A stretch of 64,000 bases of DNA from positions 62,001 to 126,000 of the forward strand of contig CANMSO010000009.1 of assembly GCA_947500545.1 (NCBI GenBank). Reading direction: 5' to 3'. The notes under the pieces are model-generated. The model had not been told where the DNA came from and did no database searches. It saw only the letters and a program-made list of their open reading frames with translations. The translations under genes and the position numbers were made by a program. Within the stretch, counting starts at the first letter, position 1; each line of letters begins with the position of its first letter. Origin of the DNA: an uncultured Aquimarina sp. GTDB lineage: Bacteria > Bacteroidota > Bacteroidia > Flavobacteriales > Flavobacteriaceae. Positions 25,402 to 33,319 of the stretch are shown piece by piece.

Positions 25402-26640
25402 ATGGGTTTTCTGTATTTTTTTTCTTTTCCAGACTTTAATCTCTATAGTACCCCATTATTGATCCTGGTATTACAAGGATTGATATTTTCTGGATTATTA
25501 TTTTCAAGATATAGTCAAAAAAGAAATATTTCAGACTTACTATTGGGTATTATTTTGCTCATAACTTGTTATCATCGTACAACATATACGATTGGTTTTA
25601 TGGGATGGTATGACACATTTCGCAATACGAAAATCAACTACTATTTGGTGAATTTATCGCTTTTCATGGCTCCTTTGCTTTATTTCTATGTAAAGTCGGT
25701 GACTACGTCTGATTTTAAGTTTACCAAGAAAGGGTATTATCATTTTATACCTGGCGTACTTTATTTCCTTTTCAAGATGGCTGTTCTTGTTTATGATTCA
25801 AGCCAACCTGGATTTGATGATATACAAAATGGGTATTTAGTCGTCAATTTGCAATGGAAATATGTTGAGCCTATTTTGACCATACTTACCATTTGTCAAA
25901 TGCTTTTATATTTGGCTTTCACATTTCAATTATACTATTTGTATAGGCGTAATATTCAACATTTCTTTTCGAACACCTACAAATTAGAACTGAATTGGAT
26001 ACGCAATTTCTTATACATTTATTCCTTTCTCTTCATTTATGAGATCATGCAAATCGTTATTAATCTTTCTATTACAGAACTGAGTTGGAAACAAAAGTGG
26101 TGGGAACAATTCTTTTCGGCTGTGGCAGTTATATATATTGGAATCAAAGGATACTTCACCAATACGATAAAACTTACAAATCTCAATTACGGAAACTCGA
26201 ATGCTATTTTTCATAATTATATACTAGGATCTGAAGTAGTATCTAATGAAAAAAATATTGAACCTAAAGAGCAATCTCCTGAAATTCTAATCAAAAAGGA
26301 ACGACTCGAAAATTATATTGAGAACGAAAAACCATATCTGGATCCAGATCTTAATCTTGTCGATCTTTCTAAAAAATTGGACATGACCAGAGCAGAACTT
26401 TCCGAATTGATTAATGAAGGTTTTGGATTCAATTTTAATGATTTCATCAATCAGTATCGCGTAGATGCAGTTAAAAAAATGCTAACCAATGGCAAGCATC
26501 AACAATTATCATTGTTGGGTATTGCATATGAATGTGGGTTCAATAGTAAAGCAACGTTTAACCGTGTATTCAAAAAAATTACCCAAAGTTCTCCTACAGA
26601 ATATCTGAAATCTATTTCTGACCAAACACTTATGGATTAG
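25402..26640 (+). CDS. membrane-bound AraC-family transcriptional regulator
   Basis: A 412-residue protein with seven predicted membrane helices in residues about 15-260 and a C-terminal AraC/XylS DNA-binding domain (about 300-405). The two helix-turn-helix motifs are seen as LNLVDLSKKLDMTRAELSEL and LLGIAYECGFNSKATFNRVF, followed by the typical SPTEYLK. This architecture is frequent in Flavobacteriia and lets a membrane event act directly on transcription. The likely target is the doxX gene 140 bases downstream, whose upstream region holds phased direct repeats. Confidence 0.92.
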   Translation: MGFLYFFSFPDFNLYSTPLLILVLQGLIFSGLLFSRYSQKRNISDLLLGIILLITCYHRTTYTIGFMGWYDTFRNTKINYYLVNLSLFMAPLLYFYVKSVTTSDFKFTKKGYYHFIPGVLYFLFKMAVLVYDSSQPGFDDIQNGYLVVNLQWKYVEPILTILTICQMLLYLAFTFQLYYLYRRNIQHFFSNTYKLELNWIRNFLYIYSFLFIYEIMQIVINLSITELSWKQKWWEQFFSAVAVIYIGIKGYFTNTIKLTNLNYGNSNAIFHNYILGSEVVSNEKNIEPKEQSPEILIKKERLENYIENEKPYLDPDLNLVDLSKKLDMTRAELSELINEGFGFNFNDFINQYRVDAVKKMLTNGKHQQLSLLGIAYECGFNSKATFNRVFKKITQSSPTEYLKSISDQTLMD

Positions 26641-26677
26641 TATTTACCTTGCATTTTTCTTCATTTTGACATAAAAA

Positions 26678-26724
26678 GAGACGACTCAAATCGTATTTGA
26701 GACGCCCCAATACAGTATGAGGCG
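26678..26724 (+). promoter_or_regulatory. phased direct repeats, candidate AraC-type operator
   Basis: GAGACG at 26678-26683 and 26699-26704 are exactly 21 bases apart, and GAGGCG at 26719-26724 follows 20 bases later, so three sites lie on one face of the helix at two-turn spacing, as AraC-family proteins prefer. Overlapping them is a perfect inverted repeat CTCAAAT-cgt-ATTTGAG (26685-26701). The region is the 140-base gap between the AraC-type gene and doxX. Binding is inferred, not shown. Confidence 0.5.
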
Positions 26725-26780
26725 ATGAACTCGTAATGGTTTCGCAATTTTGACTTATTCAATCATAAAAACTTATTACG

Positions 26781-27305
26781 ATGAAAACTATGTTCTTAAA
26801 AATAATCACCCCAACAATTCAAGCCTCCTGGATCGCAGATGTATCATTCGCAATTGCGCGTATTTTATGTGGATTCTTTTTAGCAGTCAATTTTGGTAGT
26901 AGCAAATTTGGAATGCCATGGACTCCGGCTGATAAAAATTTATCTCTTTTAGAAGTAGCAGAATGGTTCCCTAAAGACATTGCCGAATACGGTGGTGTTT
27001 TCGCACTCACACCTGTGTTTTTCGCCTGGATGGGCGCTGCCAGTGAAGCAATCGGAGGCATTTTTCTTGCGCTTGGCTTAAAAACCAGAATCGCTTCATT
27101 TTTTATTCTATGTACCATGTTGGTAGCTATTTTCTTCCAAAAATGGGATCAAGGCCTTTGGGGAATGCTTCCAGCAATGGGTTTCTTATGGGTATCCATC
27201 TATAATCTAATATTAGGATCAGGTCGTTTTGGGTTGGATTATATACTCTCAAAAAGGATTGAAACATCTAAATATTTCAACACCCCTATCAAAGAAATTA
27301 TCTAA
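26781..27305 (+). CDS. DoxX-family membrane protein
   Basis: A 174-residue protein with four hydrophobic segments and the DoxX layout: an early ARILCGFFLAVNFGSSKFGMP with Arg and Gly/Phe-rich helix, an ASEAIGGIFLALGLKTRIAS helix pair, and an aromatic C-terminal helix. DoxX proteins are inner-membrane subunits tied to quinone or thiol redox chemistry, but the exact role varies. It lies downstream of a membrane AraC regulator with three phased repeats between them and 27 bases upstream of a secreted protein gene, so it is probably the first gene of a small regulated operon. Confidence 0.88.
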   Translation: MKTMFLKIITPTIQASWIADVSFAIARILCGFFLAVNFGSSKFGMPWTPADKNLSLLEVAEWFPKDIAEYGGVFALTPVFFAWMGAASEAIGGIFLALGLKTRIASFFILCTMLVAIFFQKWDQGLWGMLPAMGFLWVSIYNLILGSGRFGLDYILSKRIETSKYFNTPIKEII

Positions 27306-27332
27306 ATCATTTATCAAAATAAATTAAAAATC

Positions 27333-27815
27333 ATGAAAACAATTTTATTAAGTATCAGCCTATTCTTTACCACAATTAGTATTGCTCAAAACACTGTTCA
27401 AATCTCAGATCTTGAAGTATTACAAGGAAACTGGCAAGGTGAGTTAATGTATATCAATTATAGTGACAACCAAGAAGTAACATTGAAATCTACACTGCAT
27501 GTAGAAATTAAAAAAGATAAAGTAATAGGTGAAATTGGTTACACCAACGAGCCCAGTGCTAATGGAAAATTTGTAATAAAACTAAAAGAAAACGGAACAT
27601 TTATCAATGATGAAGAAATCATTACAAGATCAAAACAAGATGATGGCTCCTTAAAAATCACAACAAAATATGATGGAAGTGACAATGACAAACCTGCTAC
27701 AATATTTATCACATACGTCTTGGATGATATTAATTTTACAATGACTAAAGAAGTGCTTTTTGAAAATACAACAGATCGCTTTGTCCGTAATAAATATACT
27801 TATACGAAATTATAG
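27333..27815 (+). CDS. secreted hypothetical protein, lipocalin-like pattern
   Basis: A 160-residue protein with a signal peptide (about 1-19, ending SIAQN). The mature part begins LEVLQGNWQGELMYINY, the Trp-containing first strand common in small flavobacterial beta-barrel proteins, and then alternates beta strands to the end without Cys. A lipocalin-like barrel is plausible. No family can be named with certainty. It follows doxX by 27 bases and is terminated by a shared bidirectional hairpin. Confidence 0.8.
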   Translation: MKTILLSISLFFTTISIAQNTVQISDLEVLQGNWQGELMYINYSDNQEVTLKSTLHVEIKKDKVIGEIGYTNEPSANGKFVIKLKENGTFINDEEIITRSKQDDGSLKITTKYDGSDNDKPATIFITYVLDDINFTMTKEVLFENTTDRFVRNKYTYTKL

Positions 27816-27831
27816 TGCTCGAAAAAATCAA

Positions 27832-27870
27832 AAGGTAGATAGAAACTATACATTGATTTCTATCTACCTT
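27832..27870. terminator. bidirectional intrinsic terminator
   Basis: A perfect 14-bp stem (27832-27845 with 27857-27870, arm AAGGTAGATAGAAA) and an 11-base loop sit between two converging genes. A-rich sequence on the left and ATTTTTA on the right give U-rich ends in both directions. It ends the doxX group on the plus strand and the bkd group on the minus strand. Confidence 0.9.
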
Positions 27871-27874
27871 ATTT

Positions 27875-29938
27875 TTAATATCTCAATAATTCTTCGATCT
27901 TAACTTTTACTTTTTCAGTAGATGGAATCATTGTTTGTTCTAATGTACAATTTAAAGGAATTGCCGGCATATTTTCTGAACCAATAGTCATCACCGGTGC
28001 ATCTAAATATTTAAAACACACTTCCTGAATTTTTCCTGCTAAAGCTCTCGCAAATGAATTATTGCTTGGTTCTTCAGTCACTACAAGGCATTTTTTTGTT
28101 TTCCTTACTGATTCCATGATCGTTTCTTCATCCAAAGGATAGAGTGTACGTAAATCGATAATTTCTGCTACATCTTGTATCTCTTTTGCAGCATTTAGTG
28201 CCCAATGTACTCCCATTCCGTAGGTTACTACAGTCAATGTTTCTTTTTCATCTTGTGCCCAAATTTGCTGTACGATATTGGCTTTTCCAAAAGGCAATAC
28301 GTAATCTTCAGAAGGTTCGATTGTTCTTGCAGCATCTGTTCCTTTTACTTTTGACCAATACAATCCTTTATGTTCTAAAATCACTACAGGATTAGGGTCA
28401 TAATACGCCGCTTTCATTAATCCTTTAAGATCAGCTCCGTTACTTGGGTAGGCAATCTTAATTCCACGGATATTTGTAACCACAGATTCCACAGAAGATG
28501 AATGATACGGACCACCACTGCCATACGCTCCTATCGGGACGCGTAAAATCATGGATACTGGCCATTTTCCGTTAGACAAATAGCAAGATCTACTTACTTC
28601 GGTAAATAATTGGTTCAATCCCGGCCAGATATAATCGGCAAATTGCACCTCGACAATTGGTTTTAACCCTACTGCAGACATTCCCACTGTAGATCCTACT
28701 ATAAATGCTTCCTGGATTGGAGTATTAAAGACACGTTCATCGCCAAATTTTTGAGCAAGTGTAGCAGCTTCTCTAAACACACCGCCAAGTCTTGCTCCTA
28801 CATCTTGGCCATATAACAAACACTCTTTGTGCTTCTTCATTAATTCTTCGACCGCAAACAAGGCGCAATCCACCATCACCACTTCTTCTTTGTTTGCCGG
28901 AGATCGTTCCCCAGTTTCTTCTGTAATAGGTGTTGGTGCAAAATCATTCGTAAACAAATCTTCTGGTTTTGGATCTTCAGCTTTCATAGCTTCTTCCAAA
29001 TCTTTTGTTACAGTAGTTTTTGCTTCAGTTTCAATGGCGCGAATTTCATCTTTGGTAAAACCATTATCCAGTAACTGATTTCGTAATACAGGATATGGAT
29101 CTCGAGAACGAGCTTCTTCAAGATCATCACGATACCACTCCATACGTACTCCAGAGGTATGGTGATTCAACAAAGGAACTTTTGCGTGCACCAATATTGG
29201 TCTACGCTCTTCGCGAATTGTTTTAATAACCTCTTGTAATGCCAAATAACTCTCTGTAAAATTGGCTCCATCTATAGAAATAGCATCCAACCCATTAAAC
29301 CCAGATGCATATTCATAAGCATTTTGAGCACGGGTTTCTGCAGCATTTGCTGAGATATCCCATCCATTATCTTGTACCAGATACAAAATAGGCAATTGCT
29401 TTAACGCAGCCATCTGGAATGCTTCAGCAATTTCTCCCTCAGTAACTGAAGCATCTCCAAGCGAGCAAACCACCAGAGGTTTCTCTTCTAAGTTTTTATC
29501 ATCTAATCCAACCAATTCTTTATACTGCATTCCTAAAGCCACTCCTGTCGAAGGAATAGCCTGCATTCCCGTAGCCGAAGATTGATGTGGTATTTTGGGT
29601 TTATCATCATCTCTTAAACTTGGGTGACTATAATAGGTTCGCCCTCCTGAAAAAGGATCATCCTTTTTTGCCAACAATTGCAACATCAGATCATACGGTC
29701 GCATTCCGATTCCTAACAGCATGGCATCATCTCTATAATATGGAAATGCATAATCTTGAGGCAATAACTGCATTGCCGTAGCTATCTGGATTGCTTCGTG
29801 CCCTCTAGATGTTGCATGTACATATTTAGAAACTGTCTTGAAGTTCTCTTCATATAACTCTGTCATTGATTTGGCCTTACAGAGTGTTAAAAATGCCTTT
29901 TGTAATACTTCTTTTGCTATTGTTTTTTCGGCTAACAT
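27875..29938 (-). CDS. branched-chain 2-oxoacid dehydrogenase E1, alpha-beta fusion
   Basis: A 687-residue protein that joins both E1 subunits. The alpha half (about 1-335) holds the ThDP motif GDASVTEGE (G161-D162) to DNGWDIS (N191). The beta half (about 350-687) has LLYGQDVGARLGG, EAFIVGSTVGMSAVGLKPIVE and LRVPIGAYGSGGPYHS, typical of transketolase-like beta subunits. It decarboxylates branched-chain (or related) 2-oxoacids and loads the acyl group on the E2 lipoyl domain. E2 and the aminotransferase are encoded just upstream on the same strand; E3 is not in the window. The fused E1 form is usual in Bacteroidetes. Confidence 0.93.
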   Translation of the reverse strand: MLAEKTIAKEVLQKAFLTLCKAKSMTELYEENFKTVSKYVHATSRGHEAIQIATAMQLLPQDYAFPYYRDDAMLLGIGMRPYDLMLQLLAKKDDPFSGGRTYYSHPSLRDDDKPKIPHQSSATGMQAIPSTGVALGMQYKELVGLDDKNLEEKPLVVCSLGDASVTEGEIAEAFQMAALKQLPILYLVQDNGWDISANAAETRAQNAYEYASGFNGLDAISIDGANFTESYLALQEVIKTIREERRPILVHAKVPLLNHHTSGVRMEWYRDDLEEARSRDPYPVLRNQLLDNGFTKDEIRAIETEAKTTVTKDLEEAMKAEDPKPEDLFTNDFAPTPITEETGERSPANKEEVVMVDCALFAVEELMKKHKECLLYGQDVGARLGGVFREAATLAQKFGDERVFNTPIQEAFIVGSTVGMSAVGLKPIVEVQFADYIWPGLNQLFTEVSRSCYLSNGKWPVSMILRVPIGAYGSGGPYHSSSVESVVTNIRGIKIAYPSNGADLKGLMKAAYYDPNPVVILEHKGLYWSKVKGTDAARTIEPSEDYVLPFGKANIVQQIWAQDEKETLTVVTYGMGVHWALNAAKEIQDVAEIIDLRTLYPLDEETIMESVRKTKKCLVVTEEPSNNSFARALAGKIQEVCFKYLDAPVMTIGSENMPAIPLNCTLEQTMIPSTEKVKVKIEELLRY

Positions 29939-29976
29939 CTTATTCTTTTTTGATACTGATACAATCTATCCTTCTT

Positions 29977-31050
29977 TTATCCTACCTTCTCTTCAACATC
30001 TACAGGAATAACCCATCCATGGATATCTTCTCGCTTCTGAACTTTAATTTCGTCCAAGGTGTTTTTCATATCCTGACTAACAGGGTTCGAATCTGGTAAT
30101 GTGATCAACTCATCTTTATAACCAATAGCCTCTACCATAGCAATTGCCACTGCAGTACCCGTTCCGAAAGCTTCTTCAAGTGTTCCTTCCTTAGAAAACT
30201 GAATCACCTCATCGATAGTAATCGGGCGTTCTTCAACCTCAAAACCTTTATCTTTTAGTAATGTGATCACACTATCTCTTGTGATTCCTTTCAAAATCGA
30301 ACCACCAGTGCTAGGTGTGATAAATTTACCAGCTACTTTAAAAAAGATATTCATTGTTCCCACTTCTTGCACATATTTATGCTCATTAGCGTCCAACCAT
30401 AATACCTGATCGTATCCTTTGGCTTTAGCTTTTTCTGTAGGCAGAATAGCAGCCGCATAATTTCCTGCTGCTTTTGCTTCTCCTGTTCCACCATCTGCCG
30501 CTCTTATGTACTCAGTTTCGGCATACAACCTGATCTTTTTTGTGAAAAACGGACCTGCTGGTGAACAAATCACAATGAACTTATAACTTGTTGCCGCTCG
30601 CATTCCTATAAAAGGCTCATCGGCATACATGAATGGTCTTAGGTACAAAGCACTTCCTTCTTGTGGTGGTATCCAATTATGTTCTACCCCAACAATTTGC
30701 TTTACCGCCTCTACAAAAAGATTTTCTGGTACCGATGGCATTCCCATTCGTGCAGCACTGTGATTAAGACGTTTTGCATTTTCTTCTGGTCTAAATAATA
30801 ACGGTGTTTTATCGAGACCAACAGTTGCCTTCATGCCTTCAAAAATTGCTTGGCCATAATGCAAGGCCATGGCAGCAGGGTGTGTTGGGATTAATTCTAA
30901 TGGTTCTATCCTTGGGTTTTGCCATACTCCATCTTGATACTCACAGATAAACATATGATCTGTAAAGGTTCTTCCTAAGGGAATATTATCAAAATCAATA
31001 TGCTGCAATTTTGAATTCGAGGTTTTTGTAATTTTGATTTGTTGATCCAT
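29977..31050 (-). CDS. ilvE: branched-chain amino acid aminotransferase
   Basis: A 357-residue fold-type IV PLP enzyme of the BCAT family. Signature features are FEGMKATVG near residue 70, the RMGMPSVP stretch, LYLRPFMYA, the lysine-containing AKAAGNYAAAI and the EVGTMNIFF motif that contacts PLP and the substrate carboxylate. It removes the amino group from Leu, Ile and Val to give the acids used by the E1/E2 complex encoded on both sides. Its stop is 38 bases before the E1 start, and its start is 2 bases after the E2 stop, so the three genes form one operon dedicated to branched-chain amino acid breakdown (or, in reverse, branched fatty acid precursor supply). Confidence 0.93.
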   Translation of the reverse strand: MDQQIKITKTSNSKLQHIDFDNIPLGRTFTDHMFICEYQDGVWQNPRIEPLELIPTHPAAMALHYGQAIFEGMKATVGLDKTPLLFRPEENAKRLNHSAARMGMPSVPENLFVEAVKQIVGVEHNWIPPQEGSALYLRPFMYADEPFIGMRAATSYKFIVICSPAGPFFTKKIRLYAETEYIRAADGGTGEAKAAGNYAAAILPTEKAKAKGYDQVLWLDANEHKYVQEVGTMNIFFKVAGKFITPSTGGSILKGITRDSVITLLKDKGFEVEERPITIDEVIQFSKEGTLEEAFGTGTAVAIAMVEAIGYKDELITLPDSNPVSQDMKNTLDEIKVQKREDIHGWVIPVDVEEKVG

Positions 31051-31052
31051 CG

Positions 31053-32348
31053 TTATTTTATTTCTCTATTACTATCAAATGCTTCAAGTTCATCACCTAC
31101 TTTGCGTAAAAATGAACCGCCTAAAAATCCATCTACTACACGGTGATCAAATGATAAAGACAAATACATCATACTTCTAATTGCTATTTCATCACCTTTA
31201 TCTGTTGTAATTACCTCGGGCCGTTTTTTAATGATTCCTAAAGCAAGAATTGCGACCTCGGGTTGATTAATAATCGGAGTTCCCATAAGGCTACCAAAAG
31301 TTCCTACGTTAGAAATTGTAAAGGTACTCCCTCCTATTTCATCAGGTTTTAATGCATTATTTCGTGCACTATTAGCCAAATGATTTACATTTTTAGCTAA
31401 TTCTAAAAGATTTTTTTCATCTGCATTTCTTACCACTGGAACTATAAGATTCCCGCTTGGTAAAGCTGTTGCCATACCAACATTAATGTCTTTATGCACA
31501 ACAATTTTTTTATCATCTACAGAAACATTAATCATGGGATACTCCTTAATTGCTTTGGCTACTGCTTCCACAAAAATTGGAGTATAGGTTAATTTCTCTC
31601 CGTGCATCTTTTGAAACTCATGCTTCATTTTGTTTCGCCAGTTTACGATATTGGTGACATCTACTTCAACATAACTCGTCACATGTGGAGACGTTTGCTT
31701 AGAGTATACCATATGATCGGCTATCATACCACGCATACGATCCATCTCTACAATACGATCTTTTCCTTCAATAAAAGAAATTGGTGGGGCATTATATGAA
31801 GATTTTGGAGTCTGAGGTTTTGGTCTACTTGGCAATGGATATTTTCTGTGCTGCAGATAGTGCATCACATCACTCTTGCGAATACGGCCGTCGACTCCCG
31901 TTCCAGAAATGCTTTGTACTTCTTCTATTGTCAGGTTTTCCTTTTGTGCAATACTGATTACCAAAGGGGATAAAAATGCATCAGGATTGGATACTAGTTT
32001 CTTTGCAACTCTTTCCTGGGTATCAATAGACTCTTTAATTGTGTTAGTAAGAGCAACCGTTTCTTGTTTAGCATCTTTAGGTTTAGTGCTTTTTATCGCC
32101 AAATCCTTATCTACATGGATTATGGCAATCACCTTTCCTACCTCAACCACTTCATTAGGTTGACAACGTATCTCGGCAATCACACCATCACATGGAGAAG
32201 GCACTTCAGAATCTACTTTGTCTGTAGCTACCTCAAGGATGGTTTCGTCCTCTAGTACCGTATCACCAACATTCTTTAACCAATTAAGAATGGTAGCTTC
32301 TGATATACTTTCACCCATTTTGGGCATTTTTAATTCTATTGTTGTCAT
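31053..32348 (-). CDS. dihydrolipoamide acyltransferase (E2) of branched-chain 2-oxoacid dehydrogenase
   Basis: A 431-residue E2. One lipoyl domain at the N-terminus (about 1-78) has the lipoylated K44 in ATDKVDSE. A peripheral subunit-binding domain lies at about 122-166 (LSPLVISIA ... GTGVDGRIRKSDV). The catalytic acyltransferase domain (about 195-431) ends with SFDHRVVDG, H402 and D406 being the catalytic pair. It transfers the acyl group to CoA. Clustering with a branched-chain aminotransferase supports a BCKDH rather than pyruvate or 2-oxoglutarate complex. A palindrome resembling the paa operator ends only 8 bases upstream of the ATG, so this gene is probably the first of a regulated transcript. 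Confidence 0.93.
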   Translation of the reverse strand: MTTIELKMPKMGESISEATILNWLKNVGDTVLEDETILEVATDKVDSEVPSPCDGVIAEIRCQPNEVVEVGKVIAIIHVDKDLAIKSTKPKDAKQETVALTNTIKESIDTQERVAKKLVSNPDAFLSPLVISIAQKENLTIEEVQSISGTGVDGRIRKSDVMHYLQHRKYPLPSRPKPQTPKSSYNAPPISFIEGKDRIVEMDRMRGMIADHMVYSKQTSPHVTSYVEVDVTNIVNWRNKMKHEFQKMHGEKLTYTPIFVEAVAKAIKEYPMINVSVDDKKIVVHKDINVGMATALPSGNLIVPVVRNADEKNLLELAKNVNHLANSARNNALKPDEIGGSTFTISNVGTFGSLMGTPIINQPEVAILALGIIKKRPEVITTDKGDEIAIRSMMYLSLSFDHRVVDGFLGGSFLRKVGDELEAFDSNREIK

Positions 32349-32355
32349 TTTGGTT

Positions 32356-32382
32356 AACTAATGTTCGTTAGTTTCAATTTTA
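32356..32382 (-). promoter_or_regulatory. paa-like palindrome and near-consensus -7 box before E2
   Basis: AACTAA-TGTTCG-TTAGTT (32356-32373) agrees with the core of the paaE-promoter palindrome (44343-44360) at 14 of 18 positions, including both outer hexamers AACTAA and TTAGTT. On the minus strand, the near-consensus -7 box TAAAATTG (32382-32375) lies directly before it, so the palindrome would cover the transcription start and the E2 leader. A single TetR-type regulator could repress both transcripts. This is inference from sequence likeness. Confidence 0.5.
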
Positions 32383-32392
32383 TACTATTACT

Positions 32393-32423
32393 ATGGATCC
32401 CAGATCAAGTCTGGAATGACAAA
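32393..32423. repeat. dispersed inverted-repeat element, copy 1
   Basis: ATGGATCCCAG followed by a short variable centre and CTGGAATGACAA. The same flanks occur at 41111-41139. The CCAG...CTGG arms pair into a small hairpin. Elements of this GGATCCC...GGRATGAC shape are common intergenic repeats in bacteria. It sits between paaY and the E2 promoter. Confidence 0.65.
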
Positions 32424-32432
32424 TTAATACGA

Positions 32433-33029
32433 TTATTTATTCTTGAACTCTTCTAAAGTTTTATAAAACGCTTCTTGAGTTGGTCGATCTTTTGGTATTT
32501 TTCGTAACGGTTCTACTTCCTGTAATGATTCAAAGCAATCTGCTGGTAACTGCTGATATAGTTTTGTCCCTTTTGTTTTCCAGGTTATCATATCGTCACT
32601 CACTTCCTTAATTACTTTTGCAGGATTTCCAACAATTAAGCTACGCTCAGGAAAAACAGCATTTGCTTTTACAAAAGACATTGCTCCAACTATACATTCA
32701 TCACCAATTTCGGCATCATCCATAATCACAGTATTCATACCAATCAAGCAATTTCGTCCTAGATTTGCTCCATGAATTACAGCTCCGTGACCTACATGAG
32801 TACTTTCTTTGAGTACAATTGACTTGCCTGGAAACATATGTACGGTACAATTCTCTTGCACATTGACTCCATCTTCAAGGATAATCTCGCCCCAATCCCC
32901 ACGAATTGCCGCCCCCGGACCGATATAACAGTTTCTACCAATAATCACATTACCTGTTACAGCTGCCAGCGGGTGCACAAAACTACTTTCGTGTACTACG
33001 GGTATATATCCTTTGAATGAGTAAATCAT
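32433..33029 (-). CDS. paaY: PaaY-like left-handed beta-helix thioesterase/gamma-carbonic anhydrase family
   Basis: A 198-residue hexapeptide-repeat protein: repeats of the form (I/V)-G-x-x-(C/A) run from about 20 to 140 (NVIIGRNCYIGPGAAIRGD, THVGHGAVIHGA), with His residues at the positions that bind metal in gamma-carbonic anhydrases (HMF and HVGHGAVIH). The C-terminal helix ends in the PaaY-typical PLRKIPKDRP. PaaY hydrolyses dead-end CoA thioesters formed when the phenylacetate ring is opened. It is separated from the upstream paa genes by 290 bases, so it may be expressed from its own promoter. Confidence 0.87.
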   Translation of the reverse strand: MIYSFKGYIPVVHESSFVHPLAAVTGNVIIGRNCYIGPGAAIRGDWGEIILEDGVNVQENCTVHMFPGKSIVLKESTHVGHGAVIHGANLGRNCLIGMNTVIMDDAEIGDECIVGAMSFVKANAVFPERSLIVGNPAKVIKEVSDDMITWKTKGTKLYQQLPADCFESLQEVEPLRKIPKDRPTQEAFYKTLEEFKNK

Positions 33030-33046
33030 ATTCTATTTTTTATCTT

Positions 33047-33075
33047 TTTCTTTTTTGCATTGCCCAAAAAAGAAA
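33047..33075. repeat. hairpin-forming poly-pyrimidine/poly-purine element
   Basis: TTTCTTTTTTG (33047-33057) pairs perfectly with CAAAAAAGAAA (33065-33075) across a 7-base loop, and the purine side continues as CAAAAAAG. It lies 18 bases before the paaY start. The unit looks like a dispersed intergenic repeat rather than a terminator, but on the minus strand it could also act as one for the genes upstream of paaY. Confidence 0.45.
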
Positions 33076-33090
33076 CAAAAAAGTCTAGTC

Positions 33091-33198
33091 TTATGAAACT
33101 TCAGCTAAAAATATTGTTCGCTTCACTAAATTAAATGAAACCATTCTGCAAACACGATCTTCTTTCTGATCAATTAAATCTTCAAAAAACTTGTTCAT
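33091..33198 (-). CDS. possible 35-codon small ORF or repeat-borne frame
   Basis: In the 290-base gap between the enoyl-CoA hydratase and paaY, an ATG-started frame on the minus strand gives MNKFFEDLIDQKEDRVCR, then a hydrophobic/basic tail (MVSFNLVKRTIFLAEVS) and a TAA. The frame stays open another 17 codons upstream of the ATG. There is no family match I recognise. It adjoins the hairpin repeat, so it may be part of a dispersed element instead of a gene. Confidence 0.15.
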   Translation of the reverse strand: MNKFFEDLIDQKEDRVCRMVSFNLVKRTIFLAEVS

Positions 33199-33319
33199 TC
33201 TAACTTTTTCCGAATTTAATTTTACGTTTCGTTCACTTCATTTTTTACACTGAATTTTCTTAGGACGCTTCACACACTCTATAGTATTTGCCTGACTCTT
33301 TTCTCCTGTGTCTTGTCGC

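Noticed and set aside
30083..30096. GGGTTCGAATCTGG, which looks like a tRNA T-loop
   Set aside because: It lies within the aminotransferase coding sequence, and no acceptor, D or anticodon stems can be built around it.
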